Part shown: positions 1-6,740 of the stretch, one piece after another | Layout: every line of letters starts with the position of its first letter | Position numbering within the stretch: the first letter of the stretch is position 1 | Source of the DNA: a virus | Reading direction: 5' to 3' (one strand) | DNA: 29,836 nucleotides | IMG/VR virus record: IMGVR_UViG_3300037347_000015 | Location: 1 to 29,836 of that record | Translations under genes and position numbers: made by a program | The notes under the pieces: generated by a model | The model's database searches: none | What the model saw: only the letters and a program-made list of their open reading frames with translations | What the model was told of the DNA's origin: nothing

Positions 1-185
1 TAATCGAGTTTCTACCTGTTTGAACCCTTTCATTTTCGACTACTTTCCCAGTAATATTCGTGTAACGCATTCGCCACTTTACGCCGCTCGGCATTAGCCG
101 TCTTGCATTTTGCTCTAACTTTGAGTTGGTTCCAAATTGACCGTAAAAAACCTCAACAAAAATAAAAACATTTTTTTCAACTGTG
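1..185. repeat. Left copy of 185-bp terminal direct repeat
   Basis: Bases 1-185 repeat at 29652-29836 with a single difference (T at 58, C at 29709). This is what an assembler produces from a circular or terminally redundant, circularly permuted genome. The unique genome length would be 29,651 bp. The reading frame continues through the join, which supports true circular closure. Confidence 0.93.
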
Positions 186-289
186 TAAGATATAGACCTT
201 CTTAAAAATCCTGTATCCCTTTTTGCTGTCGCTTTGGATAAATTAACCACCTTTTCCGCAATTACCCTTGTTTCTTTTGTTATTAGCAC
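1..289 (-). CDS. HK97 gp10-like head-tail/tail-completion protein, 5' part of junction-spanning gene
   Basis: The gene starts with GTG at 289, overlapping the stop of the preceding gene, and runs off the left end. It resumes at 29651 and stops at 29542, giving 132 residues in all. The start VLITKETRVIAEK leads into TGFLRRSISY and a beta-rich stretch ending FYGQFGT. That layout (TGxLRxSI, strands, Y-G-x-F) is the signature of the HK97 gp10/tail-completion family, which closes the tail-head interface. An ATG start inside (Met at the end of ARRLM) would give only 67 residues and would lose the family signature, so I prefer the GTG. A paralog follows immediately downstream. Confidence 0.7.
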   Translation of the reverse strand, partial: MLITKETRVIAEKVVNLSKATAKRDTGFLRRSISYTVEKNVFIFVEVFYGQFGTNSKLEQNARRLMPSGVKWRMRYTNITGKVVENERVQTGRNSI

Positions 290-735
290 CCGCTTCCTAG
301 ATTAGACATTGCTAATTCTATTGTAATCTGGTGTCCGTCTAAAGCGTTTTTGTTAAAATTCTCTAGCTTACTGGCTTGCGTGTTTGAAAACAACTCTATA
401 TTATTTGCAAAATTATTACTTCTCATTTGATTTAAAAACCTTGTAATTATTGCAAGCGTTTCCCCTAGGTTATCAATTAAATTTGTATCTAATCTTAACT
501 TGCTGTCTGTTTTTTTAGGGCGTATATCTCGCTGCTGAACGACCGTAATTAAAAAAGTAGCAACTATTGCATCTTCTAGGGTATCGCTGTTTAAATAGTC
601 TATATTAACAAGGCTGTAAATGTTTTCTTTGTTGTTGTCAATATGCTTTGTTTCTACCAAAGTAACCGTATTAACTAAATCGTTTTCCGAAAATTTGTTG
701 ATTAAAAAGTCAGTCAATAAGTATAGTTCGTTCAT
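283..735 (-). CDS. Putative tail terminator/completion-like protein (unknown function)
   Basis: A 150-residue acidic protein with a helical N-terminus (MNELYLLTDFLINKF) and a conserved-looking stretch TNLIDNLGETLAIITRFLNQ. It lies between a post-terminase gene and the gp10-like pair, with gaps or overlaps of a few bases. Phages usually keep connector and tail-terminator genes next to gp10-like genes, so a neck or tail-terminator role is likely by position. No catalytic motif is visible. The role is inferred from context rather than recognised homology. Confidence 0.55.
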   Translation of the reverse strand: MNELYLLTDFLINKFSENDLVNTVTLVETKHIDNNKENIYSLVNIDYLNSDTLEDAIVATFLITVVQQRDIRPKKTDSKLRLDTNLIDNLGETLAIITRFLNQMRSNNFANNIELFSNTQASKLENFNKNALDGHQITIELAMSNLGSGC

Positions 736-736
736 T

Positions 737-1213
737 TTATTTTAAATTTTCAACGGTTCTTTTTCTTAATAAATATTCACTCCAAAACAGAAAATAATTT
801 GTTTCGTAGTGAAAAATAACTTTCGGACTTACGCCTTCAAAGGTAGAGCAAAGATATACCATTTCTGTGTACCCGCCGTATGTCAAAGAAAAGTTTTGCC
901 TTTCTATACTTCCTTGCGTTGTTTCGCTTGTGTTAGCAAACTGCGGAGGGTTGTATATCCACGGAAAATTGGCTTTTACTTCTTCGGCTTCTTGCAAATA
1001 TAAAGCGACTGCAAAACGCTTTACAAACTCTGGTATCTTTACAAACCAAAGTCTAGGCTTTACAGTCGCTTTAATAAATGCGGCATCATCTTCATCTTTA
1101 ATAAACGTTTCTAGGTCTATAAATCTACCCGCATTTTTAAAAGTAACGTCAATTTTAAACAAGATTTTGATAATCAAAAATAACTTTAAGCTTTTTAATG
1201 TCTGTTTCATCAT
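737..1213 (-). CDS. Conserved hypothetical protein downstream of terminase
   Basis: A 158-residue protein starting at tandem ATGATG codons. The first 59 bases overlap the end of the preceding small gene in another frame, so the true start may be an alternative codon inside the overlap. The body has aromatic and beta-type segments (NPPQFANTSETTQGSIERQ, YGGYTEMVYLCSTF). It ends 1 base before the next gene starts. Its place in the terminase-to-neck block suggests a virion connector or a structural accessory protein. I do not recognise the family. Confidence 0.55.
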   Translation of the reverse strand: MMKQTLKSLKLFLIIKILFKIDVTFKNAGRFIDLETFIKDEDDAAFIKATVKPRLWFVKIPEFVKRFAVALYLQEAEEVKANFPWIYNPPQFANTSETTQGSIERQNFSLTYGGYTEMVYLCSTFEGVSPKVIFHYETNYFLFWSEYLLRKRTVENLK

Positions 1214-1337
1214 TGCCGAATAGTTCTTTTAACGTTTCTTTTTTTCTTAACTCTTTTTTTTCTAGCTTCCTATATTCCTTTTTTAAATAAGGGAAAAATC
1301 TTCGCAAGTGCATTCGTGTAGTTTCTTTTTGTGTCAT
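1155..1337 (-). CDS. Small basic protein overlapping terminase end
   Basis: A 60-residue, very Lys/Arg/Glu-rich, probably helical protein (LKKEYRKLEKKELRKKE). Its ATG overlaps the terminase stop (ATGA-type, 4 bases), a strong sign of translational coupling. Its 3' end overlaps the next gene by 59 bases. Function unknown; a charged helix next to the terminase could bind DNA or protein. Confidence 0.5.
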   Translation of the reverse strand: MTQKETTRMHLRRFFPYLKKEYRKLEKKELRKKETLKELFGNDETDIKKLKVIFDYQNLV

Positions 1338-2539
1338 AGTGGCATAGGTGTTTTACGTTGTATATTAATAAAATATCCAGCGGCTTCTGTTATGTGGTCA
1401 AAGCCTGTTGTTTTGTCGGGTTCTCCATTCTTATATGTTTGTCGCTCGGTGGCTTCTGTGTAAACAGGGCAGTTGTTTGTATTGATAAAATATACCCTTT
1501 CGCCTTTTGCGTTCTTAAAAGCAGCGTTAACAGCGTTTACTCGGTCCTTTACAAATGGGTTCTTGTTTGGTTTTCTTATATTAAACCCTGCATCGCGTAG
1601 TACTATTATATCGCTTTTACCGCTTGACTTTCTATTGTCGCCACTTGCATCTGGATAAATTACGATTGAATGACCTGCGTACTTTGACTGGATCAAAGAA
1701 ACCATTTCAAAAGTATCATAAGCGTTTACTATTTCAGCCACCGCGGTCTTAATGTTGCCGTCAATTACGTGGACCACTGCGTTCATTTTAGTGATGTTAA
1801 AATCCATTCCGATATGCAGCACATCATTTGCTTGTATCTCTCGAATAGAATTGTTTTCAATCCTGTCAAAGTGGTGGTAAACGTTACCGCTTGTTAAGTT
1901 GACAAACTCGCCATTTAGGTATGCTTCTAGTTGTTGAGCTGTATAAATGTCTGAAAGGGTTTCAATATATTCTTCTGGAATAAAGGGGTTATCTAATGTT
2001 TTGCCCTTTATCATTTTGCGGTTTGCCTTTGTTTTGGTTACGAAAAACTCATAAGCCCACTTAAACCCTTCTGGTGTACCTACCACATCAGTTTTATTTT
2101 TATCGCCATTTGGCAACTGGCAGCGGTTTCTTGCGATAATCTTCACGAACACATCACTCATTGCGTCCTTAGAAAGTATATCTGTTTCGTCAATTAACGA
2201 ATACCCAACCTCGTAGCCTACAATGCGCTCTGGGTTTGACATAGACCTTAAAATTATCTTACCGTACTTAGTGTTAAAAAAATGTTTTGATTGGTTTAGA
2301 ACGTACGGTATGTTCATATTTGTAAGAAGTTCCGCAAATTTAGGTATTGCTACGTCCTCAATCAGTCCGTACGTTGGTAAGTAGTAAGCAACTGGAATGC
2401 TTGGATATTTCAACTTCATTAAAGTAGTTTTTAAAACGCCCGCAAAAGATTTGCCCGAACCGTAACCTCCAATTAGCCCTGTGTGTGTTGCGTTACTGTT
2501 TACAAAAGCTGCCTGATTTTTCAAAACTTTTAATTCCAT
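1334..2539 (-). CDS. terL: Terminase large subunit
   Basis: The 401-residue DNA-packaging motor: an N-terminal ATPase drives DNA into the prohead through the portal and a C-terminal RNase H-like nuclease cuts the concatemer. Visible motifs are Walker A GGYGSGKS (residues 24-31), Walker B with acidic pair SLIDETD (D117, E118), and nuclease acidic residues in HIGMDFN (D246), YPDASGD (D297) and DHITEAAGYF (D381). Length and motif spacing fit the PBSX/Terminase_6-like group. It starts directly after the small-subunit stop, and its own stop overlaps the next gene. Confidence 0.95.
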   Translation of the reverse strand: MELKVLKNQAAFVNSNATHTGLIGGYGSGKSFAGVLKTTLMKLKYPSIPVAYYLPTYGLIEDVAIPKFAELLTNMNIPYVLNQSKHFFNTKYGKIILRSMSNPERIVGYEVGYSLIDETDILSKDAMSDVFVKIIARNRCQLPNGDKNKTDVVGTPEGFKWAYEFFVTKTKANRKMIKGKTLDNPFIPEEYIETLSDIYTAQQLEAYLNGEFVNLTSGNVYHHFDRIENNSIREIQANDVLHIGMDFNITKMNAVVHVIDGNIKTAVAEIVNAYDTFEMVSLIQSKYAGHSIVIYPDASGDNRKSSGKSDIIVLRDAGFNIRKPNKNPFVKDRVNAVNAAFKNAKGERVYFINTNNCPVYTEATERQTYKNGEPDKTTGFDHITEAAGYFINIQRKTPMPL

Positions 2540-2839
2540 TTATATAATTTTAAACGTTATCGGTTCGACGGCTGTAAATTCTTCGTTTATATTATGCTGC
2601 ACAGATTTACCAGCGTACCTATCAAGTACTTCTTTGATTGCGTTCATATCGCCCTTCACAGCCATTGTAGTAAGCTTATTTATAATTGCCGTTAGCTTAT
2701 CCACTCCACCGCTTTCGGTCTGTAATTCAGCCGTTAAAACCTCTTTAAGGAGTTTTGTTTTGGGTGCGCCTTTGCGGTTTATGTTTTGCGGGTTTACATC
2801 AAACCCTTTGCCCTTTTTTAAATTGTCGTTTTTTTCCAT
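2540..2839 (-). CDS. terS: Probable terminase small subunit
   Basis: A 99-residue protein immediately upstream of terL with no gap. The N-terminus is basic and polar (KKGKGFDVNPQNINRKGAPK), followed by helices (LKEVLTAELQ, DKLTAIINKLTTMAVKGDM, IKEVLDRYAGK). The NRKGAPK stretch and the later VLDRYAGK are typical of small DUF5681-like or terminase small-subunit proteins in Bacteroidota phages. It should bind the packaging site and recruit TerL. The call rests mostly on position and this layout. Confidence 0.7.
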   Translation of the reverse strand: MEKNDNLKKGKGFDVNPQNINRKGAPKTKLLKEVLTAELQTESGGVDKLTAIINKLTTMAVKGDMNAIKEVLDRYAGKSVQHNINEEFTAVEPITFKII

Positions 2840-2860
2840 TATTCCGTTGTTAGTCGGTTG

Positions 2861-3643
2861 TTATTTTAAATTTACAAATGCTTTTAATGGATAAAATATT
2901 AGCGAGTTTCTATAACCGCCTTCGTGCGTTGGTATAATAGGGGTTACTCCGTGTATATTTTTCCACGCTGGGTAAACCAGTATTGAGTTGTTTGCGCTGT
3001 CCATTGTCGCATTATAATCTGGCACGTGTAAATTACCCCCTTTTGCGTTTAATCTTTTTGTTATAATAACATTAACCGCTCCAACTATGTTTCCTGTGTC
3101 CCTGTGAAAAGGAGCTGAAAGGTTTAAGTTAGAAACGCTGCTTGTCCAAAGACTACCAAACTTCCATTTATCATGTACTTGTTCAAATAGTTTTTTTTGT
3201 GCTTCATATTGATTTGGTAGTATTTCTTTTATTAACAATTCACTTTCTTTTGCAAGTAATAACATTGCCTTTATAAAAAGTGTTGTTTTTTTATTATTAT
3301 GTTGTGATGAGATGCTTTTAAACGGTCTACCTATGTATGGTTTTGGAGGAACGCTCCCAAGTATTACGCTTGCACCCTCGCCAACGGGTCTATCTTTACT
3401 AGCCAAAACGCTTTTACTCCCCCCTCCTAGCCGACCCTCTTTCTTTACGTTATCACTCATCAATTCTTTTGAAGCCAAGTTTGCCAGCTTACACATCTTG
3501 TCAGGCATCTGTTTAATGTAGAAACCTATTGCAACACCATCCTCATAAAAAATACAATCATCAGTTATGTTTGGCTCAATGTACGGACATTCTTGCCCTA
3601 TCTTTGTGTCGTGCTGAACCTTTACTAAATCAATTCTTTTCAT
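2861..3643 (-). CDS. 2OG-Fe(II) dioxygenase, probably TET/JBP-like DNA base hydroxylase
   Basis: The 260-residue protein carries the double-stranded beta-helix iron site in its C-terminal half: HRD (H180, D182), then H231 in NIHGVTP, and R245 in GGYRNSLIF, which would bind 2-oxoglutarate. Between them lies NVIITKRLNAKGGNLHVPDY, the strand and GG-x-L turn usual in this fold. Its ATG overlaps the end of a glycosyltransferase gene (4 bases), which itself overlaps a ParB-like gene. That trio is characteristic of phage systems that hydroxylate 5-methylpyrimidines in DNA and then glycosylate them. The first ~160 residues I cannot assign. Other 2OG oxygenase roles remain possible, but the context favours DNA modification. 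Confidence 0.75.
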   Translation of the reverse strand: MKRIDLVKVQHDTKIGQECPYIEPNITDDCIFYEDGVAIGFYIKQMPDKMCKLANLASKELMSDNVKKEGRLGGGSKSVLASKDRPVGEGASVILGSVPPKPYIGRPFKSISSQHNNKKTTLFIKAMLLLAKESELLIKEILPNQYEAQKKLFEQVHDKWKFGSLWTSSVSNLNLSAPFHRDTGNIVGAVNVIITKRLNAKGGNLHVPDYNATMDSANNSILVYPAWKNIHGVTPIIPTHEGGYRNSLIFYPLKAFVNLK

Positions 3644-4371
3644 ATTACTTGTCTTTTATAGTGGTTTGCTAATGCTTTTATATCTGTTTTCATATCTAAC
3701 CTTTCGCCTTTGCGTTTTAAGGTTACAAATGGTTGCCATTCTTGGCACATTTTTTTTGCACTTGCTTCGTCTTTTTTTAATTTGTATTCATCTTGCAAAC
3801 CACCTTTGTTACTTCCAACGTCTGGACAACTAAACCAATAATGATTAAACCTTAAAACTCCGTTACCTTTTTGTATTGTTTGTAAAGCAAAATCTCTATC
3901 TTCTTTTAGATTAAACTCTGGTCTATAATTCCATCTAATTTTTGAAACATTCATTAAAACACAAACTTCAGCAAACTTTTTATTTATAGAATATTTTGTT
4001 TTCTCGTGCCATGCGTGCTGTGTGTAATTTATACCAACTAATTCAAATGGTAAAGCCTTAACTTTATTATAAATATCAATCCAAATAGAAGCGTCTTTTT
4101 TAACTGTTTTTCCGTTGTAAATTCCAAAAGAAGTAACATCGTCGTCGCAAACTATAATCCATTCTTCTTTGTTTTCTTTTGCCCAATTTAAAACAAAGTT
4201 TCTAACATATCCAATACCACCGTTATTTTTTTTAATACTAACTTTGTTTGGAACGTTGTATAATTCTAACTCTTGTGGCTCAATAAAATGAAATACTTTT
4301 ATCCGTACATCTTCAAATAGTTTGTATGTTTTTGTTGTTGGTCTGCCTTTTGTCGGTATACAAACTATCAT
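3640..4371 (-). CDS. GT-A glycosyltransferase, probably TET-associated (TAGT-like)
   Basis: A 243-residue protein. The N-terminal strand MIVCIPTKGRP is a nucleotide-sugar binding start. GGIGYVRNFVLNWA leads to the metal-binding acidic motif IIVCDDD (D76-D78), the DxD of GT-A enzymes. LKEDRDF (E158, D159, D161) is the usual later acidic motif near the acceptor. Gene coupling to the 2OG oxygenase on one side and ParB on the other (both ATGA-type overlaps) points to a DNA-base glycosyltransferase acting on hydroxymethylated pyrimidines. The sugar and target base cannot be read from sequence. Confidence 0.78.
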   Translation of the reverse strand: MIVCIPTKGRPTTKTYKLFEDVRIKVFHFIEPQELELYNVPNKVSIKKNNGGIGYVRNFVLNWAKENKEEWIIVCDDDVTSFGIYNGKTVKKDASIWIDIYNKVKALPFELVGINYTQHAWHEKTKYSINKKFAEVCVLMNVSKIRWNYRPEFNLKEDRDFALQTIQKGNGVLRFNHYWFSCPDVGSNKGGLQDEYKLKKDEASAKKMCQEWQPFVTLKRKGERLDMKTDIKALANHYKRQVI

Positions 4372-4943
4372 AATTTATTCTTTTCGGCTTTTAAAAAGTC
4401 CAATATCATTTTACCTACATAAGCGTCTTGTTCGCGCCAAAACTTTACAAGTGCATACGCTTCTTCGTAATGGTTTGGTTCAAATTCAATTTGAATAGCT
4501 TTCTTGACGCCGTTTTTCATTTCGTCAAGTTGGTTGTCCAAATCATCGTTATCATCAAGTAAAGAGTAGTCAACTTCTACTGGCTGTTGCCAAACATCCA
4601 AGCCCCACTCCGTTAACTCCTCAGCATCCCATTTGTTTGCTAAGCTATCCCAATCCCATTCTCCAAATCCAACGTTATCTTTTATGATAAATTCCTTTTG
4701 CTGTTGCTCTGTAAGGTTGCTTGCTTTGATAATCGGCACTTCTTTTAAACCAGCTTCTTTACACGCTTTTAAACGCATATTACCACCCAATACAATCATA
4801 TCATCGTTGACTACAATCGGACGTAAGTTAAGCATTTCTGGGAACTCTTTAATAGATTTTACCAACTTAGCAAATTTGTCGTCTTTTATAATTCTGGGAT
4901 TGTTCGGGTTTGTTTTAACCTCTGATATTTTTACTACTTGCAT
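4368..4943 (-). CDS. ParB-like N-terminal domain protein
   Basis: A 191-residue protein with a ParB/Srx-fold domain at residues ~1-90: KISEVKTNPNNPR, then IVLGGNMRLKAC with the GxxR motif (G53-R57), then EVPIIKASNLTEQQ. The segment NVGFGEWDWDSLANKWD and TEWGLDVW is usual in phage ParB domains that are often fused to DNA methyltransferases. Here the methyltransferase part is absent and the protein ends in an acidic linker and a short helical tail. It heads the three-gene modification operon. It may be a sequence-specific adaptor, CTPase or nuclease; no direct evidence decides. Confidence 0.82.
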   Translation of the reverse strand: MQVVKISEVKTNPNNPRIIKDDKFAKLVKSIKEFPEMLNLRPIVVNDDMIVLGGNMRLKACKEAGLKEVPIIKASNLTEQQQKEFIIKDNVGFGEWDWDSLANKWDAEELTEWGLDVWQQPVEVDYSLLDDNDDLDNQLDEMKNGVKKAIQIEFEPNHYEEAYALVKFWREQDAYVGKMILDFLKAEKNKL

Positions 4944-5149
4944 AACACCGTTCTTTTAACTCTAAAACCTGTATCTAGGACATCTAACGACACTTTGCCG
5001 TTATTATTACAATCATTACCATAATAGTAAGATTCACCGTTAGGCACGTTGTCAATCGTTACCACGGCGTTACAGTCGCAAATGGTAGGCTTGTTTTCTG
5101 GTGTGCAGCTTGCCATTAACAATGCAAAAATAAATAGTGTTTTTTTCAT
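4934..5149 (-). CDS. Small lipoprotein
   Basis: A 71-residue protein with a clear lipoprotein signal peptide: MKKT, a hydrophobic core (LFIFALLMA) and lipobox LMASC. I start it at the Met of MKKT rather than at an upstream in-frame codon, because that places the charged n-region correctly. The mature part has three more Cys (CDCNAV, CNNN, VLCK) and is small and polar. Exposed on the host cell envelope, it could be a superinfection-exclusion protein, which is inference only. Its end overlaps the ParB-like start by 10 bases. Confidence 0.65.
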   Translation of the reverse strand: MKKTLFIFALLMASCTPENKPTICDCNAVVTIDNVPNGESYYYGNDCNNNGKVSLDVLDTGFRVKRTVLCK

Positions 5150-5173
5150 TGTTTTGATTTTAATTGTTAAACG

Positions 5174-5181
5174 CAAATATA
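5174..5181 (-). promoter_or_regulatory. Possible Bacteroidota -7 promoter element
   Basis: On the minus strand this reads TATATTTG, a full match to TAnnTTTG, placed 25 bases before the lipoprotein ATG. I find no matching -33 TTG at the usual 19-21 base spacing, so strength is uncertain. It could drive the lipoprotein, the modification operon and perhaps the terminase genes. Confidence 0.35.
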
Positions 5182-5205
5182 CAAATAAATTTTGGTTGCT
5201 ATTTG

Positions 5206-5403
5206 CTATTCGTTTTTTTCGTTTGCGAGGTGCAAAATAGTTTTGTTGATTGCTTGCATTATTGTTTTCGTTATGTGGTCTACTTTACCCATTACTTCGC
5301 GGTCTGGGTAGGTTACTAAAACCCTTATTTTATAATAGTAGTTTTTCATTCCTACCTTTATACCTTGCGCAGATAGTTTCTGTATTGCTTGTTGTGTTTC
5401 CAT
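5206..5403 (-). CDS. Small conserved hypothetical protein
   Basis: A 65-residue protein, METQQAIQKLSAQGIK at the start, then beta-type KNYYYKIRVLVTYP and a C-terminal helix (ITKTIMQAINKTILHLANE). It is preceded by an A-rich leader without a Shine-Dalgarno sequence, as elsewhere in this genome. There is a weak hairpin (GTATG/CATAC) in the leader. No recognised function. Confidence 0.5.
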   Translation of the reverse strand: METQQAIQKLSAQGIKVGMKNYYYKIRVLVTYPDREVMGKVDHITKTIMQAINKTILHLANEKNE

Positions 5404-5489
5404 TTTTATTGTGTATGCTTTTTATTTTTTAAACATACAAATATGTCGTTAAATTGTTAGAGTTTCACATATCCGATGTTAGCAAAAAC

Positions 5490-5672
5490 TTAATCTAATA
5501 AGTCTAGGTATTCTTTACACTTTACGCATTGCTTAATTTTATAGTCAATATCTATAAAGTCGTGGGCGCATTTGCTAACACTGTATAAATACAATAGCTT
5601 ATCTATTGCCTCCTGTTTACTTATATCATCCCTAATTAGGTCTGTTACTATATCAAATATTTTATCTTCCAT
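5490..5672 (-). CDS. Small protein with C-terminal CxxC
   Basis: A 60-residue acidic protein. The N-terminal half is helical (IFDIVTDLIRDDISKQEAIDKLL), and the C-terminal half has Cys and His (KCAHDF, QCVKCKEYLDL) that could bind one zinc ion. Small proteins with this layout are common among early genes of Bacteroidota phages. The function is unknown. Confidence 0.5.
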   Translation of the reverse strand: MEDKIFDIVTDLIRDDISKQEAIDKLLYLYSVSKCAHDFIDIDYKIKQCVKCKEYLDLLD

Positions 5673-5766
5673 ATCGCTACTGTTTTTATACTATTTCGTT
5701 ATCTACAAATATCATTTTTTAGTTTTAAATTTTGTTAAAAACGCAAGTTTATGCGTATATCTAATA

Positions 5767-6111
5767 GTTATGCACCATAAAAACTGAGTGTATCTATACA
5801 GGCATTTAGTGTTGAAATTGGCTCTGAATAACATTTGCGTTCAAAGTCAATGTTGCGATTATATCCGTGCTTACTTTTATACCATTCTATGTAGTCTTTT
5901 ATTCTAATATGCATTTCACAATCAGAAGCATCAGCATTACCATCATTAGTAAGCACTAACAATCCACGCAATTGATATTTTAATGCTTTTGCAAAAGGTA
6001 TATGCTGTTTACCTTCACAACATTGGCAGTAATGTTTATGTACGTTTTCGCCAATTTCTATATTAGGGCATTGTATCTTCATCATAATTATTAGAATTTA
6101 CGGTGCATAAC
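5767..6111 (-). repeat. Perfect 10-bp inverted repeats bounding one gene (cassette 1)
   Basis: GTTATGCACC at 5767-5776 and GGTGCATAAC at 6102-6111 are perfect reverse complements, and exactly one gene lies between them. In the gene's direction the unit begins GTTATGC and ends GCATAAC, as an integron gene cassette begins with GTTRRRY and ends with an inverse core. The stop codon of the gene (5768-5770) lies inside the boundary site. Confidence 0.6.
5768..6085 (-). CDS. Cys-rich hypothetical protein carried on attC-like cassette
   Basis: A 105-residue protein with an N-terminal Cys/His cluster (QCPNIEIGENVHKHYCQCCEGKQ split by spacers) that could hold zinc, then helices, an acidic Cys patch (NADASDCEM) and IEWYKSKHGYNR. 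It starts at ATGATG, so the start could be 3 bases later. Its stop codon is part of a 10-bp inverted repeat that bounds the gene on both sides. This makes it look like an acquired single-gene cassette rather than a core phage gene. Function unknown. Confidence 0.6.
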   Translation of the reverse strand: MMKIQCPNIEIGENVHKHYCQCCEGKQHIPFAKALKYQLRGLLVLTNDGNADASDCEMHIRIKDYIEWYKSKHGYNRNIDFERKCYSEPISTLNACIDTLSFYGA

Positions 6112-6197
6112 ATTGTATATGGTTAATGCGCCAATGAAGGCCAGTGCTTAATTTGAAAATTTGTGGTAGGCGCACTAACCATATACCTACCGTTAGC
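6102..6197 (-). other. attC-like recombination site B
   Basis: The ends TAAC (6108-6111) and GTTA (6192-6195) pair. After unpaired spacers of 3 and 5 bases comes a long stem, 6115-6132 with 6169-6186, 17 of 18 positions complementary. The one exception becomes a G-T/G-U pair on the minus strand. The apical loop is 36 bases. R box, spacer, L box, stem and variable loop in ~96 bp is the layout of integron attC sites. A transcribed RNA hairpin is the main alternative. Confidence 0.55.
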
Positions 6198-6528
6198 GGA
6201 AACCCTGCAACAAATCGGCATTTTCATAAATATTACCTATTTTTATAATTGACTCTTTGTGCCAACCACCTAAACGATACCTTGAAACAGTACTCACGTA
6301 ATAACATCCAAGTTCAAATTTAACTTGAGCAAGGCCTTTGGGTGTTTGAATTATATCGCTTTCAAATATTTCATTATAATTAGCATCATATATTCCAGTT
6401 GACATCATTAATTTTTTATCTCCAAAATGGTGCATAAAACTTTGTATTGTTTCTAAATCGGGGTTTCCTTGGTATGCCATGTATTTTTGACTTTTATCCC
6501 ACGCTCTAAATTTTATTTCTCTATTCAT
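6193..6528 (-). CDS. YopX family protein on attC-like cassette
   Basis: A 111-residue protein of the YopX family, common in phages of Firmicutes and Bacteroidota. Signature pieces are REIKFRAWDKSQKYM at the start, STGIYDANYNEIFESDII in the middle (an STGLKDKNGKEIYEGDI-type motif) and IKIGNIYENADLL at the end. The fold is a small beta-barrel; the molecular role is unknown. I start at the Met before NREIKF because family members begin there; the upstream in-frame codons are TTG and lie in the palindromic region. The stop codon sits inside the GTTAGC core of attC-like site B, and GCTAAC lies upstream at 6584-6589. Confidence 0.88.
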   Translation of the reverse strand: MNREIKFRAWDKSQKYMAYQGNPDLETIQSFMHHFGDKKLMMSTGIYDANYNEIFESDIIQTPKGLAQVKFELGCYYVSTVSRYRLGGWHKESIIKIGNIYENADLLQGFR

Positions 6529-6613
6529 TCTATTTTTAGATTTGTGAAGAAAGGCAGCCACTATGTCATATTTTAACCATATTGCTAACGTCAGCAAAAA
6601 GGTGTAAAACTAA

Positions 6614-6740
6614 TGATAACAATGTATATAAAAAAGGCGGTGTTCGTTGCTGAACTTTAATCTTCGTCTAAGTTAAGGTAATATCAAAACCCTTAACGCA
6701 CTGGTACGAAACCGCCAATTTAATATACTAAACGTTACGT
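6614..6740 (-). other. attC-like recombination site A
   Basis: GATAAC (6615-6620) and GTTACG (6734-6739) form the outer boxes. GTATAT-type inner boxes follow, and then GGCGGT-G-TTCGT (6636-6647) pairs with 6706-6716, leaving one bulged G, like the extrahelical bases of attC sites. A nested hairpin GTTAAGG/CCTTAAC (6672-6678 with 6691-6697) sits in the apical loop. The motif TAACAATGTATAT closely matches TAACATTGTATAT in site B. The stop of the 71-residue gene (6735-6737) lies in the core. Confidence 0.5.

Noticed and set aside
5404-5489. A further attC-like site ending the 60-residue gene (TTGCTAAC then GATATG)
   Set aside because: Only a 6-7 base partner (CATATT) exists nearby, and the gene has no matching GTTAGC at its start. 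It is too weak to list as a site.
6193-6597. Longer YopX frame starting at 6597
   Set aside because: It depends on a TTG codon next to the cassette core. YopX proteins start at the (M)xREIKFRAWD motif.
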